A stretch of DNA of 64,000 nucleotides, from positions 868,001 through 932,000 of the forward strand of contig OZ241971.1 of the NCBI GenBank assembly GCA_965204155.1, in the 5' to 3' direction. The notes below the pieces were generated by a model that saw only the letters and a list, made by a program, of their open reading frames with translations, did not search any database and was not told the DNA's origin. This DNA is from UBA6522 sp965204155 (lineage in GTDB: Bacteria; Pseudomonadota; Gammaproteobacteria; Steroidobacterales; Rariloculaceae). Of the stretch, positions 51,480-59,661 are shown piece by piece. The position numbers and the translations under genes were made by a program. Position 1 is the first letter of the stretch; every line of letters begins with the position of its first letter.

Positions 51480-52042
51480 CCCTTCCCGTGGGTGGAGGAA
51501 CCACGCAGCAGCTCCTCCGCCCGGAAAGCCAGGGCCTGGATGTCGGCGCGCACCCAGGACTCGCGAACGCCAGCCACGAGATAGGCGACGACGCTCACGG
51601 CCAGGCCGATGACGGTGGCCGCAAAGGCGGTGACCAGGTTGCTGGCCAGAGATGGCAGATTCCCTTCCGCCAACCCCTGCAGCGCATAGGCCATGGGAAT
51701 CAGCGTGCCCATCAGCCCCAGCGCCGGGCCGACGCGTACAACCGGGCGCAACTGCGCGACCGGACGCCACAGGCGCCTCTCTTCATCCTGAAGCGCGCGT
51801 TCCAGGCGCAGGTCCGTGGCTTCCCCGGATCCGTCCGGATCAGACGCGACCTGCTCCAACCGTGCCAGGCTGCGCACCCTTCGTGCCCGCTTGCCGAACA
51901 CCGTGTCGACAAACTCGCGGGCGAACTCGCCGAGCACGACAATCATCAGTGCCGCGAGCAACAGCAGGCCAAGCAGGACCGGCCACATGAGAACTCCCGA
52001 AACCAGGTGCAGGACTTCCCGAATTTGGTCAATCGCCGTCAC
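51476..52042 (-). CDS. MotA/TolQ/ExbB-type proton channel protein
   Basis: 188 residues from a GTG at 52042. Three membrane helices are visible: about 18-40 (LMWPVLLGLLLLAALMIVVL), 105-125 (VGPALGLMGTLIPMAYALQG) and 135-160 (LVTAFAATVIGLAVSVVAYL). The last two are the ExbB/TolQ signature region. ExbB-type proteins form the inner-membrane pentamer that energises TonB. The gene lies 12 bases after the receptor gene and overlaps the DUF2149 gene, implying a system-specific motor rather than the housekeeping ExbBD. Confidence 0.88.
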   Translation of the reverse strand: MTAIDQIREVLHLVSGVLMWPVLLGLLLLAALMIVVLGEFAREFVDTVFGKRARRVRSLARLEQVASDPDGSGEATDLRLERALQDEERRLWRPVAQLRPVVRVGPALGLMGTLIPMAYALQGLAEGNLPSLASNLVTAFAATVIGLAVSVVAYLVAGVRESWVRADIQALAFRAEELLRGSSTHGKG

Positions 52043-52054
52043 GATACGCTCCCG

Positions 52055-54220
52055 TCAAAACCCGTACCGATAGGCCACATAGTAGGAACGCCCGGCGAAG
52101 GGATAATCGCCCTTCTCGAAGTAATACTCGTCTTCCAGGTTGTCGACCTGAAGAGAGAGCCGGTGCTCGGGCGCGAGATTCCAGCGCGCATAGAGATCGA
52201 ACACGAGAAAGTCCGGATACTCGTACGTCCCGCCGGCGCCGCCGGTAAAGATGCGGCCCCGGCTGAAGTCGGTGTCGAACATCTCGTTCACATGCCGGCC
52301 ATTCAGACGCACCCCGAAGCGCTCGTCCCCGTAGCCGAACGAGAAGTTCACCTTGAACCTGGCGACGTTGCGGATCGGAATCGTGCCGGAGGTCACTTCC
52401 TGCTCGCGGGTGAAATAGCGCGTGGCGGTCACATCGCCCGTCCACGAGCCCGGTTGGGCGCCCCCCAGGGCACCGAAGTCGAATTGGGCGGTTGCTTCCA
52501 GTCCCTCGGCGAGAGAGCCCAAAGTGTTGATATAGGTACTCTCTCGCAGTGCGTCGGTGTTGATGGTGATGATTGACTCCACGCGGTCGTCGACATCGAG
52601 ACGGAAATAGGTCACGTCCAGGCCGACCGGGTAGGATTCATAGCCAAACCCGATGTCGAAGCTGAGGCTTTCTTCGGGGCCCAGGTCGTTGTTGCCCCGC
52701 GTAATGCGCAGTTGGTCGCCGACGAGATTCTCGTACAGACCGGCGACCCGGTTCGCCTCGGGTGAAATGAAGCCGGTGCCGAGGCTGGCGTGCACGCGGT
52801 AGGGGCTATCCGCACTGGGACGATATACGGCGCTCAAACGCGGATTGAAGACATTGAAGGAGGAAGTGCCGGGCTTGACGTCGGAGCGCAGAGGCGTTTC
52901 CTCCAGTTCCGACTCGATCTCGTCATAGCGGCCGCCGACGCTCACGATGAGGCGCTCATCGAGCAGCCATGCCGTCATATCGGCGAAAATGCCTAAATTG
53001 CGCCGGTTGAAATAGGGCGTGAATGAGCCTCTCTGCGCGCCCGACGCCCTGTACGACTGCGTTTCATTGTCGACCCTGCCCCAATCCAGGCCGACAATGA
53101 CGTCGAATACATCGTTGATCTGCCAGTTGTCCTGAAGCTGCACGCCGCGAAAGTATGTGTCCCGAGTGCTGCTTGTATAGGGCGTGGCGCCGGGCGGCTT
53201 CCTGATGAGCTCATAGTCTTCGTGCGTGGTGTAGGCAAGCGCGAACAAGCTGTGATCGCCGACCTGTCCGGTCAGGGAGAAGTCTCCGCCGAAATTGCTC
53301 TCGACCTTGTCGGACTGGTTGCTCACCCCGCTGGATTCGGCGCCCGGCGTCTGCAGATCGATCCCGTCGTAGCCGAGGAACCGCAATTGCGCCTCCCAAT
53401 CGGGTGCCAGCTCGACGGCGCCCCGCGCGAAGTAGGAGCGGATCGTGTAGCGGGTGTTGTCTCGTTCGGCGCCATGGCCCTGCACGAAATCGCCGAACGT
53501 TCGGCCTCCCTTGCCAAGCCTGTAGTTGTCGCCCTGCTCCCGCTGCAGCATACCCAGATCGAAGTTGAAGCGGTCATTGAGCGCGCCGCCGACGTTGCCT
53601 GCAAGCTCCAGCGTGTCGAAGCTGCCAAAGCGCGTCGACACGCTGCCTTCCATGTCGCCCTCGCGCTTGCGGGTGATGATATTCACCACACCACCCATCA
53701 CGGACGGACCGTAGGCAGCGGAGGCCGAGCCCTTGAGAATCTCCACGCGCTCCACGCCGGCCCGCGAGATGTTGGCCAGGCTTGTGGAACCGGAGGGGCG
53801 GCCATCCACCAATACGAGCACACGTTGGTTGACGCCGGAGAATTGCGGGCGAAAACCGCGAAGACCGACGCCCGACAATCCGCCCGGATATTCGATCACA
53901 TCGACCGATGCGTTCTTCTTGATGATGTCGGTGAGATACGCGCCGCTCGTCGTCTCGAAGGCGGTAGCGTCGATCACCTCCATCGATGCCGCGATATCGC
54001 TCAGCGACTGTTCGCGCCGGGACGCGGTCACGACGATGGTTTCGAGGCGCACGCTCTGGACCTCACCGCCAGAGGTGGTCTCGCTCGACTGGGTATAAGC
54101 CGGGTTTGGCGAAACGACAGCGCAGAACGTAGCCAATATCAGTGGTTTATGTAAGTGTTTGTCATCCAGTAGCCTGTTGAACAGGTACGGCAACGCCCGA
54201 TACAAGGCATGAAGGTTCAT
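52055..54220 (-). CDS. TonB-dependent receptor of the CobN-like locus
   Basis: 721 residues from the ATG at 54220, with GGAG 8 bases upstream. The N terminus carries an export segment ending near PAYTQ. The plug domain (about 60-190) has LETIVVTASRREQSLSDIAA, GVGLRGFRPQFSGVNQRVLV, LVDGRPSGS and VERVEILKGSASAAYGP. The barrel follows and ends in YYVAYRYGF with the terminal aromatic. Position in the operon suggests that its cargo is the substrate of the CobN-like protein: haem, a corrinoid or another metal tetrapyrrole. It is not close to the BtuB encoded 4 kb away. Confidence 0.9.
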   Translation of the reverse strand: MNLHALYRALPYLFNRLLDDKHLHKPLILATFCAVVSPNPAYTQSSETTSGGEVQSVRLETIVVTASRREQSLSDIAASMEVIDATAFETTSGAYLTDIIKKNASVDVIEYPGGLSGVGLRGFRPQFSGVNQRVLVLVDGRPSGSTSLANISRAGVERVEILKGSASAAYGPSVMGGVVNIITRKREGDMEGSVSTRFGSFDTLELAGNVGGALNDRFNFDLGMLQREQGDNYRLGKGGRTFGDFVQGHGAERDNTRYTIRSYFARGAVELAPDWEAQLRFLGYDGIDLQTPGAESSGVSNQSDKVESNFGGDFSLTGQVGDHSLFALAYTTHEDYELIRKPPGATPYTSSTRDTYFRGVQLQDNWQINDVFDVIVGLDWGRVDNETQSYRASGAQRGSFTPYFNRRNLGIFADMTAWLLDERLIVSVGGRYDEIESELEETPLRSDVKPGTSSFNVFNPRLSAVYRPSADSPYRVHASLGTGFISPEANRVAGLYENLVGDQLRITRGNNDLGPEESLSFDIGFGYESYPVGLDVTYFRLDVDDRVESIITINTDALRESTYINTLGSLAEGLEATAQFDFGALGGAQPGSWTGDVTATRYFTREQEVTSGTIPIRNVARFKVNFSFGYGDERFGVRLNGRHVNEMFDTDFSRGRIFTGGAGGTYEYPDFLVFDLYARWNLAPEHRLSLQVDNLEDEYYFEKGDYPFAGRSYYVAYRYGF

Positions 54221-54330
54221 TGGAGCACTCCTGAAGTTCAAGCGCACTCGCGCAATACACGGAAAAGCGCGAGCGCAAGATCTCAATTCGCGTTTGTTTT
54301 TCTCGTCAGACGACACCTGACGCGGATGAA

Positions 54331-54630
54331 CTAACAGGCTGGAGGTGCTCGTGCGTTGGCGATCTGGCAAGGATCGAAGCCAGGCCAACTCGGTTTAACG
54401 GGGACAAATTCATGGGTTCTGCGGTCATCTATCGCACACCGTGAGGAATACGTGTCAACATCGTCTATGCTGGCAGAGACATGGCAAATCAGGCACTCCG
54501 ACGCTTCCAGGAAGGGCGCTGCGTTGGTGTGGTCATGCGTGACCGCATGGCCCTGCCCGACCAGCACCAGGAGCAATACCAACCGCAACGCTGGCCGTCT
54601 CGTGAGGTTTCCAAGCCGAGTCAGACTCAC
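54331..54630 (-). CDS. Small His/Cys-rich exported protein (DUF2946-like)
   Basis: 99 residues from a GTG at 54630 with GGAG 6 bases upstream; a TTG at 54654 is the longer alternative. A hydrophobic segment (ALRLVLLLVLVGQGHA) is followed by THDHTNAAP and ECLICH, then three more cysteines and a C-terminal ARAPPAC. Small proteins with this layout (signal, His motif, CxxC, RxPP end) commonly precede TonB-dependent metal or haem receptors and are annotated DUF2946. It lies 110 bases upstream of the receptor gene on the same strand. It may bind metal or haem, which is inference. Confidence 0.5.
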   Translation of the reverse strand: MSLTRLGNLTRRPALRLVLLLVLVGQGHAVTHDHTNAAPFLEASECLICHVSASIDDVDTYSSRCAIDDRRTHEFVPVKPSWPGFDPCQIANARAPPAC

Positions 54631-55260
54631 AGGAACTCCAGAAGCTGGCGCCAACTACCCTTCAGGACCTCAAAGCGTTCGATGTGTGCAACGCGTGGAA
54701 CATCAAGGTCGCATTGACCGACCAACTCGCCGCTCCGATCGGAAATCTGTGCAAGAGCTTCGGCCCCCCCAACCAGAAACGTAATGATATAACATAAATT
54801 TTTGCATGCATAGTCAAGGCTTGCGCTCATGGCATAAGCTGCAAGGCGCCGTTACGATCATTCAGAACATCGCATTTCCCTCGATCAACGCACCGCGTTC
54901 ATCCGGGAATCGGGGTCGACTTGTTCAGCACGGCCAGGAGGCGTGAAGAGAAGCCACTGGGAGCGCTCTGGCGGCGCACTGGCACAATCCTGCATGTAGA
55001 GTGCAGGCCAGACGTATGTTGGGTTAGTGGTAGGACGCGCAGCGTGGCCGCGCTGTATTTCGCGCTCCGGCGCTGACCCGTCGCTGATGAGGGATAGCGT
55101 CTTCCAGGAGCAATTGCGATGCTCAAAAATATAATGTGATAAAATTACATATGCTTCTGGCGAAACACATTCGATGAACCATTGCTCGCCGAGGAGAAAA
55201 CGCTCACGGTGGGCTGTCAATAAACGTTTTCCGGAACTTCAATTGCAAAGGACAAGCCAA
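54631..55260. other. 630-base region without a supported gene
   Basis: This A+T-richer stretch separates the minus-strand tetrapyrrole operon from the plus-strand GlcG/HbpS gene. It holds the candidate operon promoter at 54789-54817 and an A/T-rich patch at 55121-55153. Short open frames exist on both strands, for example 54885-55220, but none has family signal, a good start or regular codon use. Confidence 0.6.
54789..54817 (-). promoter_or_regulatory. Candidate promoter of the CobN-like operon
   Basis: On the minus strand TTGACT (54812-54817, five of six) and TGTTAT (54789-54794, four of six) are separated by 17 bases, 159 bases upstream of the first gene. The spacer and surroundings are A/T-rich in a GC-rich genome. 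No clear Fur-box palindrome could be read. Confidence 0.45.
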
Positions 55261-55740
55261 ATGAAACGCATGATCGCTACGCTCACGATCTCCAGTCTCG
55301 CTTTGATTGGCGGGACCGCCACGCGGGCTCAGGAGGGTCCGCCGGAGTACGGTATGCCCATCACGGCCCAGCAGGCCAGCGCAGTGGCAGCCGCGGCTGT
55401 CGAAACCATGTCCGAGAACGGCTGGCGGATGGCCGTCTCCGTCGTGGGCCCCGCCGGTCATCTCGTTCACTTCGAGAAAGTTGACGGCACTCAAAATGCC
55501 TCCATCGAAATCTCGATGCGCAAGGCTCAAGCGGCCGCCGGTTTCAGACGGTCGACGCGGGTTTTCGCACAAGGTATCGCCAACAATCCCGCCCTCGCGA
55601 CGCTGCCCGGAGTCGTTGGGTCACCCGGTGGAGTGCCCATCGTCGTGGACGGCCGCATCATCGGCGCCGTGGGTTGCTCGGGTGGCACCGGAGATCAAGA
55701 TGAAATTGCCTGCGAGGCAGGTGCGGCGGCAGCACGCTGA
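55261..55740 (+). CDS. Secreted GlcG/HbpS family protein
   Basis: 159 residues from the ATG at 55261 (AAGGA 9 bases upstream). Signal peptide MIATLTISSLALIGGTATRA, then ITAQQASAVAAAAVETMSEN, MAVSVVGPAGHLVHFEKVDG, SIEISMRKAQAAAGFRRSTR and GGVPIVVDGRIIGAVGCSGG, all GlcG/HbpS landmarks. HbpS of Streptomyces is an extracellular haem-binding protein of this fold. It lies beside the CobN-like operon and is exported, which makes a haem or tetrapyrrole role attractive. A cytoplasmic paralogue lies at 23286. Confidence 0.85.
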   Translation: MKRMIATLTISSLALIGGTATRAQEGPPEYGMPITAQQASAVAAAAVETMSENGWRMAVSVVGPAGHLVHFEKVDGTQNASIEISMRKAQAAAGFRRSTRVFAQGIANNPALATLPGVVGSPGGVPIVVDGRIIGAVGCSGGTGDQDEIACEAGAAAAR

Positions 55741-55761
55741 GACGCTGTTTGGGTTAGCGCG

Positions 55762-55893
55762 CTAGAAGCGCATGCGCAGTCCCGTTTCGATCGTGCGTCC
55801 CGGCAGGGGCGCCAGGTCCTTGACGACGGACGTGTGCAGCCGCTGCTTGTCGTCGGTGAGGTTTCGACCGGCGAGAAACAGGCCGACTGTCCT
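55762..55893 (-). pseudogene. C-terminal fragment of a TonB-dependent receptor
   Basis: The minus strand encodes VGLFLAGRNLTDDKQRLHTS, then a segment with LPGRTIETGLRMRF and a stop, the typical last two strands of a TonB receptor barrel with terminal Phe. Nothing upstream continues the frame. Confidence 0.7.
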
Positions 55894-56018
55894 GGGAGTT
55901 TCGCCCGCTGTCCTGCCTGTACGTCGTCTACAACGGCTCGGCCAACGATGAGGATCTCATTCCCGACTACTCGCAACAGCAACTGCTGATCAAGTTCACG
56001 TACCTGCTCGAGCTGTAA
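55884..56018 (+). pseudogene. C-terminal fragment of a DUF5916 protein
   Basis: The plus strand encodes RLSWEFRPLSCLYVVYN, then QQQLLIKFTYLLEL and a TAA. It aligns with the C terminus of the intact DUF5916 protein (RLRWNPRAGKDLYIVLN and QSQLAVKYTQTFRL). It abuts the receptor fragment on the other strand, with about 10 bases overlapping. Confidence 0.7.
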
Positions 56019-56120
56019 GGGGCCGGTGATTCCGGCGTCCACGCGGACTCCACCGGCGCTGAACCGCAAGCGCGCACTGTCCCCCGGCCACCCGGCGTCG
56101 GGAACCCGTATCTTGCTGCG

Positions 56121-56418
56121 CTATCGGACCGCGCACGCCGGGCATAATCCTCGCACTTCGACGGTCTTGCGCTCGGGCTCGATACACGGTATTTGGCGTC
56201 GCGCTCCCATCTTCGTCGTCCATGAGCCGCAGGATGTCGTAGGCCCGGATCGGCCCGTGTCTCGACAAGACGAGTTCCAGAAACCGTCGCCGCAGCTTCG
56301 TAAAGCGCATGCCGCGCTTTGCAACGACGGATTCCGCCATTTCCAGCGCCTCACGAACGCAACGGCGGTGATCGTGCCGCGTGGAGGAGAAACCACTGAT
56401 TACACGAGGTGAAGCCAT
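56121..56418 (-). pseudogene. Fur/Zur-family regulator with internal deletion
   Basis: From 56418 the minus strand encodes a Fur-type DNA-binding region: ESVVAKRGMRFTKLRRRFLE, then LSRHGPIRAYDILRLMDDED and ATPNTVYRA. There it jumps, in a different frame, to PERKTVEVRGLCPACAVR and a stop. That segment looks like the C-terminal CxxC end of a Zur-like protein. Some 60-70 residues, including the metal site, are missing. It would not encode a working regulator. Confidence 0.65.
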
Positions 56419-56531
56419 TTCCACATCGATGACACCAGGCCGATGGCAGGATATTACATCGCCCAATAGCGGTAAACCTCAGTCTTGTCCAGCGAGATAT
56501 GGGTCTGCGGGAGGACGGCAGGACCAACGGG

Positions 56532-56561
56532 TTGACACGTGCCCGGCCATTTTCCGACAAT
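56532..56561 (+). promoter_or_regulatory. Candidate promoter of the riboswitch-btuB transcript
   Basis: A perfect TTGACA (56532-56537) lies 18 bases from GACAAT (56556-56561, four of six). The predicted start near 56568 coincides with the 5' edge of the cobalamin riboswitch. Confidence 0.5.
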
Positions 56562-56567
56562 GCACGC

Positions 56568-56735
56568 AGATGGTGCTGCCCGGCAGGGCGGCCAAGAGGG
56601 AACTCGGTGTAATTCCGAGGCTGTACCCGCAACTGTAAGCCGGGAGCTTGCGGCCCACAGGCCACTGGAGACTTCTCCGGGAAGGCGGCCAAAAAGCGAC
56701 GATCGGCGAGCCAGGAGACCTGCCATCGCGTCGTT
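56568..56735 (+). promoter_or_regulatory. Cobalamin riboswitch
   Basis: The conserved elements occur in order: AAGAGGGAACTCGGTGTAAT, TCCGAGGCTGTACCCGCAAC, TGTAA, the B12 box GCCACTGG (56661-56668), GGGAAGGC and GAGCCAGGAGACCTGCC. It lies 157 bases ahead of btuB. Near the gene a GCGCCCC-GGAA-GGGGTGC hairpin precedes the GGGAGGAG ribosome-binding site, which suggests control of translation or termination. Adenosylcobalamin binding would switch btuB and probably the downstream genes off. Confidence 0.95.
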
Positions 56736-56891
56736 CGTTCGTGGGTCGGGCACATTGCCCGCGAACGGGAAAGAGCACGCAGGTGCTCCTTCTCCCTGTA
56801 ACGACATAAGACCAGGAACCGCGCCCGTCGTGGTCGGCGGGTTCGAAGGTGTCATTACAGTGCGCCCCGGAAGGGGTGCGGGAGGAGATCG

Positions 56892-58760
56892 ATGGTGCGT
56901 ACTTCCAGGATTATCGGGCTGGCCGCTGCGGTCGTGTGGGCAAACGTGGGTGCGCAGTCGGCTGACAGCGACACCCAGTCGCCGGGTGACGGCGAAGAAA
57001 GCCCGATGGATACCATCGTCGTCACCGGTACACGAATCGAGCAAACCACGGCGGAGGTGGGATCGACCGTCCGGGTCATTGACGCGGCCGATATCGAAGC
57101 CATGGGGTTCAATCACGCCCTGGACGTCCTTGCCAATACGCCAGGGGTAACGGTCAACCAGAATGGATCGTACGGGGGTTCCGCCACCGTGCGTATCCGG
57201 GGCGCCTCCAGTGACCAGACGCTGGTTCTGGTTGATGGCGTGGCAGTGAACGATGCGTCATCCCCGGGGGGCGGCTTCAATTTCGCCCGGCTGGACACCG
57301 AGAACATCGAGCGAATCGAGATTCTCAGCGGCCCTCAGTCGACGCTTTGGGGTACCGATGCCATCGGAGGCGTGGTCTCCATCACCACAAGGCAGCCGGG
57401 CGAGGGCCTGCGAGGCAGTGTATTTGGGCAGGCCGGCTCGTTCGGCGCCTTTCGCGGCGGAGCGTCGGTCAGCAATGCGACTGAAGCCGGGGATTTCCGG
57501 CTGGCCGTCACTCAACTGGATACCGATGGCATATCCAGGGCGGACGAAGCCAATGGCAACGACGAGCAGGACGGCTTCGACGCCCTCACGCTCTCGGCCC
57601 GGGGCGGACTCAACCTTCCCGCCGATGCACGCATCGACGGCAGCGTACTTTGGAACGACGCGAGTTCGGAGTTCGACAGTTTCGTGTTCGGGGCACAGGG
57701 CAACGTCGGCGACGGCGATGAAATCAGCGAGACGGAAGAACGATCGGCGCATCTGTCCCTGACGGCGCCTCTGCTCGACGGTCGGCTGGACAACCTGCTG
57801 CTGGTCGGGCGCTCGGAAATCGACCGGCGCAATTTCACCGACGGCGCTCCGAGCTTCGACGCCCAGGGCGAGCGCACCCTGTTCCGCTACCAGGGCACCC
57901 TGACGATCGATGCGCGCAACACCCTGGCCTTCGGCACGGAGCGGGAGGATTCAATCGCCAATGTGAACAGCAGTTCACTGAACGGCCTGTTCGCGCTATA
58001 CGAATTGAGGCCTGTGCGGTCCCTGACCCTGTCCGGGGGCGTGCGTTCGGATGACCATGAGCGCTTCGGATCGGAAACCACCGGACGCTTCGCCGCAGCG
58101 TATCAGGCCACGCCCGGCCTGACCCTGCGCGGTAGCTGGGGACAGGGGTTCAAGGCACCCACCATTTTCCAGACGACGTTCTTCTGTTGCGGCGCGGCCG
58201 CTGCCAATGAGGCACTCAGGCCGGAACGGTCCGACGGCGTCGACATCGGCGCCGAATGGGCTGCCCTGAACGGGCGCGGTCACGTCAGTGTGACGCTCTT
58301 CCGGCAGAACACCGAGGATCTGATCGACTTCTCCTTCGCGGTCGGCGGCTACGAGAACATCTCCGAGGTCGAATCCGGGGGTGTCGAAGTATCGGCCGGA
58401 TGGAACCTGACGGGAACGCTCACCCTGTCGGCAGACTACGCCTACATCAAGGCAACGGAGGGCGACGGCACGCCCCTGCGCCGCCTGCCCACGCATTCGG
58501 GCGACCTCGTGCTGGGCTTCGACCCCGGTGGCGCCCTCTCGGGTTCCGTTCTGCTGCGTTACAACGGCAGCGAACCCATCGACGACCGCAACGAACTGGA
58601 TGCATGGACCCGCGTCGACATCAACGCCCGCTACGATCTGTCCGACAAATTTGAACTGTTCGGGCGTATCGAGAACGTGCTCGATGCGCATTACCAGCAA
58701 ATCCTCGGTTACGGCACGCCGGGACGATCGGGCTTCGTGGGCGCCCGGTGGCGCTACTAG
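56892..58760 (+). CDS. btuB: Cobalamin TonB-dependent outer-membrane receptor
   Basis: 622 residues, the length of BtuB. The signal peptide ends near GAQS; MDTIVVTGTRIEQTTAEVGS contains the TonB-box region, and the plug has ATVRIRGASSDQTLVLVDGV, ERIEILSGPQSTLWGTDAIG and GVVSITTRQP. The barrel ends in GFVGARWRY with a terminal aromatic. It imports cobalamin or cobinamide across the outer membrane. The upstream cobalamin riboswitch and downstream BtuFCD-type ABC genes make the assignment strong. A double GGAGGAG lies just before the ATG. Confidence 0.95.
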   Translation: MVRTSRIIGLAAAVVWANVGAQSADSDTQSPGDGEESPMDTIVVTGTRIEQTTAEVGSTVRVIDAADIEAMGFNHALDVLANTPGVTVNQNGSYGGSATVRIRGASSDQTLVLVDGVAVNDASSPGGGFNFARLDTENIERIEILSGPQSTLWGTDAIGGVVSITTRQPGEGLRGSVFGQAGSFGAFRGGASVSNATEAGDFRLAVTQLDTDGISRADEANGNDEQDGFDALTLSARGGLNLPADARIDGSVLWNDASSEFDSFVFGAQGNVGDGDEISETEERSAHLSLTAPLLDGRLDNLLLVGRSEIDRRNFTDGAPSFDAQGERTLFRYQGTLTIDARNTLAFGTEREDSIANVNSSSLNGLFALYELRPVRSLTLSGGVRSDDHERFGSETTGRFAAAYQATPGLTLRGSWGQGFKAPTIFQTTFFCCGAAAANEALRPERSDGVDIGAEWAALNGRGHVSVTLFRQNTEDLIDFSFAVGGYENISEVESGGVEVSAGWNLTGTLTLSADYAYIKATEGDGTPLRRLPTHSGDLVLGFDPGGALSGSVLLRYNGSEPIDDRNELDAWTRVDINARYDLSDKFELFGRIENVLDAHYQQILGYGTPGRSGFVGARWRY

Positions 58761-58800
58761 TGCTCCTTCAACCTGATAACTGCGCATCAGTGGCCGCTCC

Positions 58801-59658
58801 ATGACGATCGGGCGAGCGCGACGGCTGCGGTGGCCCGCACCATTGATCGTTGTGCTGGGCACAGCGCTCGGGGCCTGCGGGCTGGACCCTCCTGATCCGG
58901 GCTTCGCCGGTCCGCGGCCGCAGCGCATTGTCAGCCTCGACTACTGCGCCGATCAGTACGTACTGAAATTCGTCGAGCCGGAGCGGATCCTGGCACTGTC
59001 GCCGGACGCGGGACGGGATTTTTCCTACATGCGCGATCTTGCCGCCGGACTGCCCAGCGTCCGCCCGGTAGCCGAGGATGTGATCGTGCTCAAGCCGGAC
59101 CAGGTGGTGCGTTCCTACGGCGGGGGGCCGCAGGCGCCGGCGATGTTCGAAAGAGCGGGCATACCCGCGCACAACATCGGCTGGCCCGAGGACATGGAAG
59201 CCGTCATGCGGACCATCGAGGACACGGCCACGGTGCTGGGCTCCCGGCAACAGGGCTTGACGGTGGTTGCCGAAATGCGGGACCGCCTGGCGTCGCTGCG
59301 GCGCACCGATCAGTCAGCCAGCGCGCTTTACCTGACCCCGGCGGGCGTGACATCGGGTCCGGGGTCGCTGGTACATGAACTGATCACGGCAGCGGGCCTT
59401 GAAAACTACCAGGCCCGGCCGGGATGGGGACCAATTCCACTTGAGCGGCTTGCCTACGAACAACCCGATCTGATCGCGGCCGGGTTCTTCGACACGCCGA
59501 CCAATCACCCCCACGTCTGGAGCGCGGTCCGGCATCCGGTGGCCCGGGCACAACTGGACGGCGGTGCCGTGGTGACCCTGGACGGGGCGTGGACCGCCTG
59601 CGGCGCCTGGTTTCTGGTGGATGCGGTGGAGGCGCTGGCCAACGGTCCGGCGCCCTGA
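58801..59658 (+). CDS. btuF: Corrinoid ABC transporter substrate-binding lipoprotein (BtuF-like)
   Basis: 285 residues. The signal sequence ends in the lipobox LGAC, so it is probably a lipoprotein. PQRIVSLDYCADQYVLKFVE, ILALSPDAGRDFSYMRDLAA and VLKPDQVVRSYG are the helical-backbone periplasmic-binding-protein blocks of the BtuF/FhuD class. TAAGLENYQARPGWGPIPLE and YEQPDLIAAGFF follow in the C-terminal lobe. It would deliver corrinoid from BtuB to BtuCD. It is 40 bases after btuB and 3 before the permease gene. Confidence 0.88.
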   Translation: MTIGRARRLRWPAPLIVVLGTALGACGLDPPDPGFAGPRPQRIVSLDYCADQYVLKFVEPERILALSPDAGRDFSYMRDLAAGLPSVRPVAEDVIVLKPDQVVRSYGGGPQAPAMFERAGIPAHNIGWPEDMEAVMRTIEDTATVLGSRQQGLTVVAEMRDRLASLRRTDQSASALYLTPAGVTSGPGSLVHELITAAGLENYQARPGWGPIPLERLAYEQPDLIAAGFFDTPTNHPHVWSAVRHPVARAQLDGGAVVTLDGAWTACGAWFLVDAVEALANGPAP

Positions 59659-59661
59659 AGA

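Noticed and set aside
54885..55220. 111-residue minus-strand open frame in the intergenic region
   Set aside because: It shows no recognisable family, signal peptide or ribosome-binding site, and the codon pattern looks random.
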